DNA of 64,000 nt from Rhynchonema sp. JSB1_4 (lineage: Eukaryota > Nematoda > Chromadorea > Monhysterida > Xyalidae), in NCBI GenBank assembly GCA_030248065.1, contig JASAMV010008455.1, positions 22,902-86,901 of the forward strand, in the 5' to 3' direction. Under the pieces are notes generated by a model that saw nothing but the letters and a program-made list of their open reading frames with translations, ran no database searches and was not told where the DNA came from. Shown piece by piece: positions 1 through 11,600 of the stretch (its first letter is position 1; each line of letters begins with the position of its first letter). The translations under genes and the position numbers were made by a program.

Positions 1-491
1 CACCCAAAATGTTTATATCGCATATGGGGTTTTGGTATGGGCAATCCATCGGCTCATGGCACTTTTTATACACACAGCGCATGCAGCAGCACATGCTATT
101 TTCTAAACAAATTGTACATTTTGAGCGAGTGTCATACTTCGATGACCGCTTTTAATTTATCCGGTTTTTATTTGCTGCTTGCCATAGCACTTTTCTGCAC
201 TGTTGCAAAATTTGGGAATGTTTCAACTGATAACTGCAGAGAATCGATGCATTCATTGACGGCAGTAATGCAGCATGCAGCCTGTGTGTGTTGAGTGCCA
301 TGAGCTGGCGGATTGACTATACTCGAGGTTTCATACACGGTAACCACGAATTTCTTATTTCCGACTTCATATGCCCACGTCTGAGACCGATTCCAGACCA
401 TGACCAGGACCTTTGTGCAGAGAATGTGCTTCCTGGTACAATGCTTCGACGAAAAATTGGTTTTTAGTCAGTTTCTTTCAAAAAAATAATG

Positions 492-687
492 TAAAGGCAA
501 ACTACGCCAACACGAGCCCGATTTCGCAGCTGGCAGAATGGTGAAACATTCATACGTGGCTGCTGATTTGGGAACTGTCACACGTTGAAGAATACAAAGT
601 TGAGCATGAGGGTTTTCTCTTTCTATTCGTTTTGCAAGCACACCACCACCTCTGAAATCGGGCTCGTGTTGGTGTAGTTTGCCTTTA
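492..687. mobile_element. 196-bp MITE, copy 1 (TAAAGGCA termini)
   Basis: The ends are inverted repeats of about 34 bp: TAAAGGCAAACTACGCC on the left and its near-perfect reverse complement ending GTAGTTTGCCTTTA on the right. The TA at each edge suggests TA-target insertion of the Tc1/mariner type. No coding capacity. A diverged second copy with the same internal sequence lies at 15378-15565, so this is a family and not a chance hairpin. It contains a degenerate form of the TGATGTTTCA motif described in the findings. Confidence 0.85.
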
Positions 688-808
688 TCTAATTAGTTTG
701 ATATGTTCAACACAAAAACAACATCTACCAGGATTTTCACGCACACAACAACGTATAACACACTCAGCCAGCCAGTAACACACGTTGACTGCATTGGCTG
801 ACTGATGT

Positions 809-1891
809 TTAAAGTGACTCTACAATTGATCGTTGACCGCGTTTGTTTGCAGTCATTTTTTCAGAAAATGAAGACTAGGTCTCAGAAACCCAGATTTAGG
901 AAATAGATTTTCAAGTCGTTGCTTTGTGGTATTTCACGGAGCCCACACATTTTTACAGGAGGAGAAAAAATGAAAAAAGTTTGAGGCAGGCCTGTGCGAA
1001 ACACAAGGTAATCCAATAGAAGATATTTTCAGCGTTTTATACTCAGACGTTTTTCTGTTAAACGAGATATAAAGCATTGTGCGAAACGCCATGTGTGATA
1101 AATAATAAACGAAACACTCCAAAAAATCAAGCCATTTTAAACCACCCTTTTACTCTAGCATAATTTTAAGCATCTGTGGTGAATGAAATAAGTTGTCAAT
1201 TAGAAATAAAAATCGTCTAATTCTCTAGTATTTAGGATGTGCTTTTCGTTTTTCAAAACCCTACACAGCTCACACAATGTTTACCACAACATGCGCAAGG
1301 CACCCATTCCCACAGCGCACACACACAAAGCTGAAACATTATCCCCGGCCGGCTGTGTGTTGTCGTTGTGTATACGCTGTGCGTGGTCTGAATGGCTGCC
1401 TTGCGCATGTTGTGGTAAACATTGTGTGAGCTGTGTAGGGTTTTGAAAAACGAAAAGCACATCCTGAATACCAGATAATTAGACGATTTTTATTTCTAAT
1501 TGACAGCTTATTTCATTCACCACAGATGCTTAAAATTATGCCAGAGTAAAAGGGTGCTTTAAAAAGGCTTGATTTTTTTGGAGTGTTTCGTTTATTATTT
1601 ATCACACATGGCGTTTCGCACAATGCTTTATATCTCGTTTAACAGAAAAACATCTGAGTATAAAACGCTGAAAATATCTTCTATTGGATTACCTTGTGTT
1701 TCGCACAGGCCTGCCTCAAACTTTTTTCATTTTTTCTCCTTCTGTAAAAATGTGTGGGCTCCGTGAAACATCACAAAGCAAAGACTTGAAAATCTATTTC
1801 CTAAATCTGGGTTTCTGATACCTGGTCTTCATTTTCTGAAAAAATGACTGCAAACAAACGCGGTCAACGATCAATTGTAGAGTCACTTTAA
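809..1891. mobile_element. 1.08-kb foldback element with TTAA target
   Basis: The two halves are inverted copies of each other for nearly their whole length, meeting near 1350. The edges read TTAA-AGTGACTC on the left and GAGTCACT-TTAA on the right, so a TTAA target duplication (piggyBac-like non-autonomous element) is the simplest reading. The mirror-image open frames in it are products of the palindrome and not genes. The right arm keeps an intact GTGAAACATCAC where the left arm has a two-base-changed copy, so the arms have begun to diverge. Confidence 0.85.
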
Positions 1892-1961
1892 GCGCGGAAT
1901 GACACTCCAGCTGGTGCGTTCTCTGTTTATCTATGCGGTTTAATTCAAAGAGCGCACCAAG

Positions 1962-2480
1962 CAGCGTTCTGCGGGACAGAAGGCAGCACCAAAAACACTA
2001 TCTTTCAGATAAAACATATATAACTGGAGGAATGCTTTGCCTTATGTAGTCTGCGTAAAACATCAACTTGTGTTCTGCATGAGAGCAACCCAAGCACAAA
2101 CATACAATGTACTTTGGCATGTTTTGACGTTGTAAACGCCAAAAGCAGCATACTGCGGGGCAGGATACTACGCCAAAAATAGTGTCTTTCATATAAACAT
2201 ACGCGCCCAGTTAACTAGGCCAATAATATAGCCTCGATAAAACATCAGCATGTTTCTATGCGTTTAGCGTTGTTGCATTGAACATACTCTGGCCAAAAAG
2301 CGCTGACTACGGTTAACTTGGATTCCTTTCGGATTTTTCGCACCCAGCACAACCAGTATTCTGCGAGGCAGTATACTGTGCCAAAAACAGGATACGTAAG
2401 CTATCTTTAATTTCCCTCTGAGTCGGCGCTGTTAAATAGTCTTGGTAAAACATCAGCACGTGGTATATCTATCTGTGCAC
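1962..2480. repeat. Degenerate tandem repeat, about 180-206 bp period
   Basis: Three diverged units begin near 1962, 2143 and 2349. Each opens with a block like CTGCGGGGCAG, continues with a CCAAAAA block and ends at a TAAAACATCA block. Similarity is patchy, so this is an old array. A weaker fourth unit may follow up to about 2640. Confidence 0.6.
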
Positions 2481-2741
2481 AATGAAAATGCTGTGACAAA
2501 AAAGTGTTTACTGCGATGCATTTCGATTGTGATGTTTCACACAGGGAGTGGCATCCTGCGGGTCGCAGAATCCCAGTTCAAAATATACATAGGAATAAAC
2601 ACCGGACCACAAATAGTTTGTGAGCCCAAACAGGAATCTGTTATTGCTTGCAGAACCTCCGGATCGGCCTTGGTGGCGCTGTATATAGCAGCAGTGAATC
2701 ATCAGATTTTTTTAAGATCAGGAAAATGCTGCGGTGGTGGA

Positions 2742-2742
<1 letters not shown>

Positions 2743-2793
<51 letters not shown>
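2743..2793. repeat. (CA)n microsatellite
   Basis: About 51 bp of uninterrupted CA dinucleotide. Open frames running through it encode only His-Thr repeats and are not genes. Confidence 0.98.
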
Positions 2794-2795
<2 letters not shown>

Positions 2796-3116
2796 ATTTA
2801 TGTCTCTTGCACTTAAATGTTGCAGCGTTTCACATGCACTCAACGCAGTAAAAACTGTACATTCATGCCCGGGTAGGCTATTATTTCTGCCTATTTACAG
2901 GTTGGTAGCAGCAGATCATGAGGCCCAAAACTTCAGATTTAGGATGTGTATGATGCACATGCGCGCATGCAGTTTGTACCTTGCGGTCCAAGATTTGTGG
3001 TGTCGTGGGAAAACCAGGGGTGCTCATCATCAACAAAAACCACGTATTTGGTTTCATACATTTTTGTTCTTTTGCGTTTTTCAAACATGACGAAAATGCT
3101 TCGCCCACACACTAAC

Positions 3117-3202
3117 CCTGTACGAGTATTTCGGGTCGCGATGGTAGGATTCCCAGTAGCTGAGGTACATGAACACGGCGACCAGTGACATGGCGATGGT
3201 GG
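3117..3202 (-). CDS. Orphan membrane-protein exon
   Basis: An 86-nt exon on the minus strand with a CAG acceptor just above 3202 and a GTTAGT donor just below 3117. It encodes a hydrophobic stretch followed by a polar tail: about 12 hydrophobic residues (ending VAVFMYLSYW), then ESYHRDPKYSYR. That is one likely transmembrane helix with a charged cytoplasmic or lumenal end. I do not recognise the family. Its phase (two leading bases) does not join directly to the minus exon at 7014-7057, and the scramblase gene lies between, so it may belong to another gene or to one whose intron encloses the scramblase. Confidence 0.45.
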
Positions 3203-4156
3203 CTGAAGGAAAATGTGTAAAACTTGAAAATAATTGACACAAATAATTTTAAGAAGTTATTTCGGTCAACGGAAATCATCCATTTTGCTCTCTTTACCTT
3301 GAAAAGAGAGGTTTTTGGCAAGCGGATGAGACGAAACTGTGTCACTATTCATTCTACTGATTCTGACGCAACAAAAAAAATAATAATTCCGAAGCGGATC
3401 TCATTGATTTCATCATAACTACATCCTGCAAACTAATTTAGTTGGGAAAAGCCAACATTATTTCTGCTCTTTTCTGATGTACGTGTGAAACATCACCTGA
3501 TCTTCTACATATTATCAACTAAACATCAAAATATGAAATCGAACCCTGATGTCGTACAAACACAACCCGAAACCTCAAACAAGCAATATGTATGGATGAA
3601 GTCACTGACAGGTTGTTCAAAAATATTTTTTGATTTAATTTTTGTAAGTTATAATTTTTCAGAATCGATTCCCGGACTTGAACCCTTAACGGAGCTTGAC
3701 ACAATTCTGGCATGTCAGGTAAGACCACTGTTTATTTACCTTGACCCGAGATGTAGAGGGAAGTGCAAAAGTGTCTTTCCATTATATCTGACCTGCTGCT
3801 GGCTGCCTGGGATTATACAGAAGACATTTATTGTGCTTCAAAAATGTGTTATTCGGAACAAGCTAGCAACACAACAAGAAATGAACAAATATTTTATGTC
3901 TCGATAAACGACAACGAAACCCTTTTAAATTGTGGAACTAATAGCAGCTATTGGTCGCACAATGACTTTATAAGAATTGGTCAAATTATTTTCCTGAATC
4001 GTAAAGCACAAAAGTGACGGGGCAATGACGTTGCGTTGCGTGATCGCACACAAAGCATGTAGTAAAGAGAATGTTTCAGACCTGCGGCAACGTGGTTGAT
4101 CTGCTAGATTTTTTTCAGCTGAAAATGTTTTGTGAGAATCGCAAATATCACAGTGG

Positions 4157-4724
4157 TTAAAGGGGGCCTGCCGCTATTGTTTTTTGGGTTTTGGACCTCG
4201 GTTTTTTTTATATTAATCGTTAGTTGGCACTGAGATGAAGAACATTAACCTTCAAGAACTTCACCAAACTGACGTTTACCCACCGAAATCGATCAACCAA
4301 CATGGCCGCACGGGAACAAATTATCCCAATATTGATGCACTATGTGTGCATGGAAATCAGGATTTCCAAAGTAAATTCAAATCACAGAGGTGTGGTATAG
4401 GCGGCGCGTTACGGTAGGTTGACAAAACATTTGTTATTTACAAAAGAGCTAATGTTTTATCGGGCTACCGTAACCCGCCGCCTATATCAGGCCACAGTGA
4501 TTTTGAATTTCTCTTGTCATTCCTGATCATCATGTGCAAAAGTGCATCAATATCGGACAGTTTTGTTCCCGATAGACCATCTTGGCGGATCGATTTCGGT
4601 GGGTAATCGCCATTTTGGTGAAGTTCGCCAAAACTAATGTTCTTGATCTCGGTGCCAACAAACGATATAAGTGAAAAAACCGAGGTCGAAAACCAAAAAA
4701 ACAATAGCGGCGGGGCCGCTTTAA
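4157..4724. mobile_element. 0.57-kb foldback element with TTAA target
   Basis: Long inverted repeat. The left edge reads TTAA-AGGGGGCCTGCCGCTATTG and the right edge is the inverse of TTAA-AGCGGCCCCGCCGCTATTG. The TTAA at both edges groups it with the elements at 809-1891 and 17908-18447. It ends about 100 bp upstream of the first recognised scramblase exon and may separate it from its promoter or first exon. Confidence 0.8.
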
Positions 4725-4826
4725 GAGTGACTGAACGTGAAAATCAGGATTGACTTGATAAATTCTTATATGGTCATTGTGCGACCAATACATTATCTTT
4801 GCAACGTCCTGTATTTCCGATTCCAG

Positions 4827-6302
4827 CATCTGCAACTAATGTTTCAAAGGGCTTTGAATTGCAGCAACACTCGCTGCCCGACTCATTCGACGGCTGGCAA
4901 AATGCCAAACAGTTTGTGCTGTGCAACACACACGGCGAACAATGCTACTACGTGATTGAAACATCATCCAGATGCTGTGACGCGTGTTGTGGCGAAGACA
5001 CGGCGCTCACGTTGCACATTGTCGACAAGAACAATCGAGTAAATCAGTCAATCACCAGTTGCGATTCATGCCATCAACTAATGAATCTAATTTGACACGC
5101 ACACAGGAAGTCATTCGCATTCGTCGACCATTCAAATGCCACAAATCTCCCTGCTGCGCATTGTTGTGCCGCACGCCGTGCTGCACCAGCTGTTCGAAAT
5201 GCAGCCAGTGTTGTGTCGCATGTTGTTGTTCGTGTGGCGACCACACAATCGTCGAAACACCGCCAGGTTGGTAGCGGAATCCATTTTTCAAGAGAAAATC
5301 GCAATTTCGGTTGATACCATACCCTGAACCAGTCCATCCTCTTTCTTGTGAGTTCAACGGGTTGCCAGAAACCACTCAGGAATGTGTAACACAAATAGAG
5401 CCCGTTGTGCTCTGTTTGGAAAACAACTGTGGGAGAGGGTCGCAAAAGAGATTGTTAATTTAAAAAGGGCACTATCAAGGTGATAGAGTACCAAGAGAGC
5501 AGACCACCATCTGGTATTATACAAGCAGGCACGCCAATCGGTCGTATCCGACAAAGCGGCACGCGATCCACGCTCACGCTCCAAGTGCTACAAGTCGAAC
5601 AGCAATCGATCGCGCCAAAACCACAATTCAAAATCGACGGGCCGCTCTGGGCGTTCGGCTTCAATGGCAATGTCGAATTCAAGGTGGCTGGCTGATGTTT
5701 CACACCCGGTTTTTAGGCCAGCGGCCAACTCGTTGATTTGTTCGGCCAGAGTCGGACACCGGTGGTCCTGTTGTGTTGATGATATTCAAAACTTCGAGAT
5801 TCACAAATGTCGCGCTGACTTCAACAAGCGTGAAAGTTCTTAATTTTCAAGCTGTCTGAGATCGACGCGTAGAGCTTGTTTCGTGGCATTAGCAAATATC
5901 GAATACTGGAACATAACGTGCCCAAGTGACAGGACCGTCGATCCCTAAGCTTGATGGCGAACACAGTCAGACACTTTACAGATATTCTCCTCCACCGAAT
6001 CCAAACAAATTGGTTCGGTCATCAAGAAATGGAAAGGTACTGATGACGACCTATTCGCTCTGACATGTTTGTGATGTTTCATGAGTATATTTTCTCTCGA
6101 TGTGTACTTTTTGGTGAATGTGTGATGTTTCAGTTCCGAAAGATCTGGACGTTCGCATGAAGGCGACACTCATTGGCTCAATGTTCCTGATTGTTAGTTT
6201 AATTCTTTCATATCTTTATGCTTTATCTCTTTAAAATTATTCGCATGTATGTGCACCGTTCTCCATTTTCAGAACTTCTTAGCATTTGAACAAAACGAAT
6301 GA
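4827..6302 (+). CDS. Phospholipid scramblase (5' end not found)
   Basis: Family role: calcium-dependent bidirectional movement of phospholipids across membranes, by a single C-terminal membrane helix. Exons read as 4827-5038, 5107-5266, 5529-5683, 5982-6066, 6134-6192, 6273-6302; phase closes throughout and the stop is TGA at 6300-6302. Family landmarks in order: a conserved block around CDACCGEDTALTLHI, the Cys-rich core (exon 2 has about 17 Cys, including runs CCC), the FKIDGP block, then IGSVIKKWKGT. Next comes the acidic calcium-loop region ending in PKDLDVRMKAT and the helix LIGSMFLINFLAF. About 230 residues are visible; a Pro-rich N-terminus and start codon were not recognised, so 4827 is an acceptor and not a start. 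The protein ends only a few residues after the helix, normal for the family. The intron 6067-6133 is 67 nt and carries TGATGTTTCA at both ends; the intron 5684-5981 has it 9 nt after its donor. Confidence 0.88.
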
Positions 6303-7013
6303 ACTATCAGCGAAACTTGAAGAAAAATTCCATGAAAAATTAAAGTTAGAATGCGACAATAATACCTATACATAAGACATCAAGTGACAGTTACGTACGC
6401 AAGAAGAGGTGGGCTGATGTTTCATGCGCTGTTTGTATTCTCCGTCATTAACCAAATCCATGCCATTATAGATAGCAAATAAAACTAGTTTCGTATGGCA
6501 TGCTGGTCACGCTCTCTATTTTGAGAACCGGACGACACTAATAACCAAACGCACCGATATTGATGCCGATCAAAGCCAAGGTTTCGCCAGTGAAGTTCAC
6601 GTGAAAAATCTGGATCTCATCTCCATCATCGCATTCGTCGATTAGTGTTTGCGCTGATAGCCTGTAGCATAGTGGAGTGTGGTAGGAACACAAGGGTTAT
6701 TCTGGCGGGTTCGACACCACTCGGTGACAACCGACCAATACGGTGGCTGATGAAATTTTGCAACGACTATTGGCTACCGTACATTTATTTAGGTACCAAA
6801 CAACAGCTTCACCACACCAAATGTTGAAAATTATTTTGGAAGGGTTTTTATGATATGAAGGGCGACTGTAAGTGATTCTAACGTACATTGCCTGTACTCA
6901 AAACATCAAAGTGCCGCACTCACGTCAACGGGAAGGTGATGCAAATGTCCTGTTGTTTCAGCGAAGTTCGTTTGTGTTTGTGATGTTCGCATTTCATAGT
7001 CACACTCGCGCAC

Positions 7014-7522
7014 TTTCTGTCGGTAAACAGCGCGAGGATGGACAGCACAGACACGGTCTGAAACATTAGGTTGGTCAAAGGTTGAAACGTCGCATGAACA
7101 AATGGATCAACGGAAAAACACAAAAAGCAAGGCCGTTTTTACAATTTGTTGATAAAGAGGGTGCACTTCGCACTGACGATGACTACCGTGAGGGACACTT
7201 CCTAACGGTGAATGGCTTTTCACCCGTTTTCTTTTGAAATTCAACTGCTGCTGACACAAAAGCACATACGACGGCACATTGGATATGTAATCTGCACATG
7301 CTGTAGCGGGCCTTTCAGCTTTTTCTTCACTTTTGTTTTAAAGTGTGTAGTTCATAAAAATGCAAGAACAGTCACAAAACTTACTCCGACCACGAGCCTG
7401 ATGAATACAAACTTGTTCCTCAGCAATGAATAGTTCATGTTGTTGAGATTAATGTTGCGAAAGTTTGGCATCTTGAAGTGCTTGACTTGATACGAATTAA
7501 CGTCGGAGAGGTGTCTGTAGAT
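7014..7522 (-). CDS. Two exons of an unrecognised membrane protein
   Basis: Exon 7385-7522 (46 codons, phase 0 at both ends, TTTTCAG acceptor, GTAAGT donor) encodes a polar stretch with NFRNINLNNMNYS followed by the basic-hydrophobic run LLRNKFVFIRLVVG. Exon 7014-7057, entered after an AATGTTTCAG acceptor, continues it with TVSVLSILALFTDRK. Together they make a plausible signal-anchor or transmembrane helix ending in charged residues. Phase joins cleanly. I do not recognise the family; further exons to the left are not clear. Could share a gene with the exon at 3117-3202, but the phase requires at least one unseen exon. Confidence 0.5.
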
Positions 7523-8620
7523 CTGAAAAGGTGATCAGGAATTTGTACAGTACGTTGTAAAATATCCAGCTCTTTCAGAAAAAATTGAGGAGCCGTCTAT
7601 TTGATCTCAATTTCATTGCAACACCGCCGAAAAATGCGCAACCATGCTTGGGCGCGGCAGCAGTGTAAGCCAAAAATACCCAGACCACTATTCTGACACA
7701 AACATATACAGCTAGCGTCGAAAAACACAACTTTACGAATGCAAACGTTCCTTTTGCAGTCAGCGAGCAACAGCATGCAAACTGTAATAAGGTGCAGACC
7801 GAAACACGCCCTTTTCAACATTTTAACAGCCGGAGACAAGCGTCAGAATATTTTTACACAACAAAATCGCACTAAGTTTTTGGAAGTGTGATCAATTTGC
7901 GTTTCGTATACTAAGCCACAGAACTCCCCGCATTTAGAATGAGAATTTTTAACGTATAACTGTTTCGTGCAAGCAGTATGTGACAAAACTGTGCTGAAAA
8001 CTTTCATTTCATATGCTGTGCACTGTAAACTTCAACATAGGCATCTCCTAAAAAACAGAAACTGGTATTATGCACACGCACAAGCTCAATTCAAGACGGT
8101 CTTGGTTAACCCTGTTTGTTGCGTTTGTACTGGCAACGCGCATGCGTTTTGACACGGTGAACGGTTCGTTACCATGCCACAAAACATGGCATAAAGTTAA
8201 AGAAAATTGATGTGGTGCAAGCTAAGTTTGAAAACGTGTAGGTGGAACTGGGCGCGTTATCATGAAATGAAATCAAAGTTACTTTGTTTGCACAAATACA
8301 GTGGGATGTGACTTAGCTTGACTTGAGGTCTGCGTCAAGGCAGAAAAAACCAATCAAATAGTGAAACGATAGGTGCTGTGGGGGTGCTGCACAGTGCATT
8401 GTTGTTCGATCGAATTTAGGGATCCACAAAAGGCTTTTCTGCCTCACTATATATTATTTATATCAATTTTGTATGTTCTGCATGCAACATATGAATAGGA
8501 ATCTTTGTTGAATCGCAAAAAAATATCAATGTAATAAGGCAAATATCGCTAAAGAAGCTGGGTAGGCAATGAACAAATGCACAAAAATGCATAAAAAACA
8601 GACTTCGAAAAGAACACAGT

Positions 8621-11600
8621 TCATAAATTCATATGATTCTCATCCTCAACCATCACAACCGTGGTACTACCACTTTTGACCCACCCTGTAGCATCGTTGC
8701 TATACTGCTGGTCCTCAATTGGTTTGGGACTCGTTGGTACAGGGGGTGGCGTTATGATTTCTTGCGACAGAAAATCATTCGTGAAACTCAGTGGTATTCG
8801 GGCTGATGGTCGAAGTCCCTGCTGGTGGTCAGCTGATGGAATTGGATCCGGAGCAGGAATCGGAACTTGAACCGGAAACTGTTGACGCAAGTTGGGATCG
8901 GTGAATCTCGGTTCATGGATTGGCAGAAATTCGGTGACCGACAGTTTCGGCACGATTGATGCTTGCTCATCAACTATTGTCTCGTGCTCAGCCCCGGTAT
9001 AAGTCGGGACTACAATATTTTCAGGCTGATTATTAATCACGTTCGTGATCTGAGTCGGGTCGGGGCTGGTCTCGGTCGGGGAGTCCATTGGCGAGCCCAA
9101 TGTGAACGAAGGCTGCAAGGTTCTCGTCAGTGTGGTCAATGAAGTGGATTTATGCAGCTGTTGCCTGCCTGATAAATGCGAGATCAGGCTCATATCAATG
9201 TTGTCCGGTCTGAGACCAGGATCTGCGGCATTCGATAAATGACGGCGGTCCTTCATGTAGAGCTCGATGAATGAGTCCAGCTTCTGTTCGATCGAGCCCA
9301 TCTGGAATTCTTTTGTTTTCTCTTCTTTCCTTTACTGCAATATTGTTCTTGTTTTCACCTTTCACTGTTGAAACAAGCTTTACATACGCAGCCCATCGTG
9401 ATGTAAATAGATTGAGATCAATAGCTGTTTAGCCGGTGTTTCTCACTCACTCACTGTGTAAAGAATAAAGTCGGCCTCAACCACGGTTTTTCAATATGAT
9501 GCAGGTTGTGGAAAAAAACGTAAATGACACGACAAATGTTTTGACGAACAAATCGGTACAGGTACCGATCGCACCCAAGCAGAGGCCAACAACAAAAAGT
9601 ATCCAAAGTTCCTACCTTATTCTCAATGCGCATCACTCTGTTGGTCAATGTTTGTCGCGGTTTCGAATCGGTCTTGGGCTTGCCGTTGATCATTTCAAGA
9701 CTGAAACATCAGAAAATAAATTAGGCGGCTGCGTGAAAGATGTCAGGCTGTTACGTAGTTTTCATTTTGAGAGAAAAGTTCGCCATTGGACAATCATGTT
9801 CAAATTCAATCATCCTAGGGCAAAATAAACAATATTTTTGCTTGGACACACGACAGAGGTTACACTTATTATACCCATTGGTGTGTGGCGTGTCTAAGCA
9901 CGTTGAAATGTTCATGCACCTATACATACATATACAGTACATACAGATCTCCGAGTAAGTTTGGGGGTAGGGTCCCGCGAAAACCGAGTGCCCCGCGGGG
10001 CACGCGGGTGGTGCGGGTGACCTTTCTATAACACACGGGCATATGCCCCCCGCAGCGTCCGCGGGTCCCGCGCACCCACCCGCAGCACACGCGGGGCCCC
10101 CCGCGGGTGGCGCGGGGCCCGCACTCCCCCGCGCTGGCCGGCGCAGGCTGTTTTTAATGAATATTTGGTTTTTTAAGTGAAGCTTTACTGCTGAATGGGT
10201 GAAATAATAGCAGAGTTGAATTTATATGTTGTTTACCGTGATAAAAACGTGTGTTTAGCCCAGAGCTGGGATTTTTGGATTTGTAACAAAGTCATTATGG
10301 CAGCACAAAAAGACCAAAAGTGCGTCATTTGTTTATGTGTATTTGCTTTTAAATGCAATGTCAAAAGCAAAATCACCCTGAAACAAGAATTGCTGATGCA
10401 TTTTAGTCGAAGCCGGATACGGCATTAATTTCCAGTTAACCGCAGAACAAGTAATAGTTGTGAAACTCCACGGCAAAAACAGTGATCGGCTGTACATATT
10501 CATCCAGTATTCATGTACAGTACCGTCCATATTCATGATTCACTGGGTTCGCATTTTCAGCGATGTAGTTGCAGAGAGGTTGCAATTGTTGCTCGTTTGT
10601 GTTCTCATTGCCACTGTTGTATTGTGGTTGGGCATAGATTTTGAAGTTCATTGTGTTCTCGCTTGTTTCACGGTGTGGTTTAGGGGTTGAACTTTTCCAG
10701 TTTGCGTCGTGTCAAGCTTGTTTCGCACTGGTCCTTTTGGTACAGTACTTTATGTCTGGTGATTATGTGCCATTTGCTAATTGCAGCTAGCCTGTCGAAG
10801 ATTATCTATAGCTTCGAATTTGCTTTTTTTGAGCAGATTTTTGTATCATAAGTCTACATTTTATCGTCAGTTTTGGCCGTTTTAGTTTTTTGTGATTCAT
10901 GTTTCTGGTGCGTTTTAGTCAAAAAGTGCAAATTTTACGTCATGTTTCATGTGCAATTTATTCGTCAACCACAGGTTTTATCGATCAGTTATCATTTAGA
11001 TCATATAGTTTTGTTCAATATCGATACTTTAATGCCATCATTAACATTTATACTTGCGCGCAAATGAAGAAGTAAACCCTATTTTCCTGTATAATAACCT
11101 GCATTATTAGCTTTGATGTTTACTTTAGATGCAGAATTATGCTGCCAAAATGACTTTGTTACACGTCCAAAAATCCCAGCTCTGGGCTAAACACACGTTT
11201 TTATCTTCGACAGGCTAGCTGCAATTAACAAATGGCACATAATCACCAGACATAAAGTACTGTACCAAAAAGGACCAGTGCGAAACAAGCGAGACACAAA
11301 ATTAGGTACATCGCTGAAAATGCGAACCCAGTGAATCGTGAATATGCAGGGTACTGATCAACTGCTTATGTTGACTTAATTTTGATGGTCAAAGATGATG
11401 TTTCACCATTTGTTTCGCCACATACTTTTGCTGTTTAAATTACTGTTCAGCGCAAATTACTGTTTTTGGGGACAAATGTATCGTCATACCTATGTTTCTG
11501 TACTTTGGAATCTAGCAGCCGATCACTGTTTTTGCCGTGGAGTTTCACAACTATTACTTGTTCTGCGGTTAGCTGGAAATTAATGCCGTATCCGTCTTCG

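Noticed and set aside
1237..1462. Overlapping 69-codon open frames on both strands encoding almost the same peptide
   Set aside because: They are mirror images inside the foldback 809-1891; the protein similarity is caused by the palindrome.
2442..3090. Three overlapping open frames with His-Thr runs
   Set aside because: Translation of the CA microsatellite.
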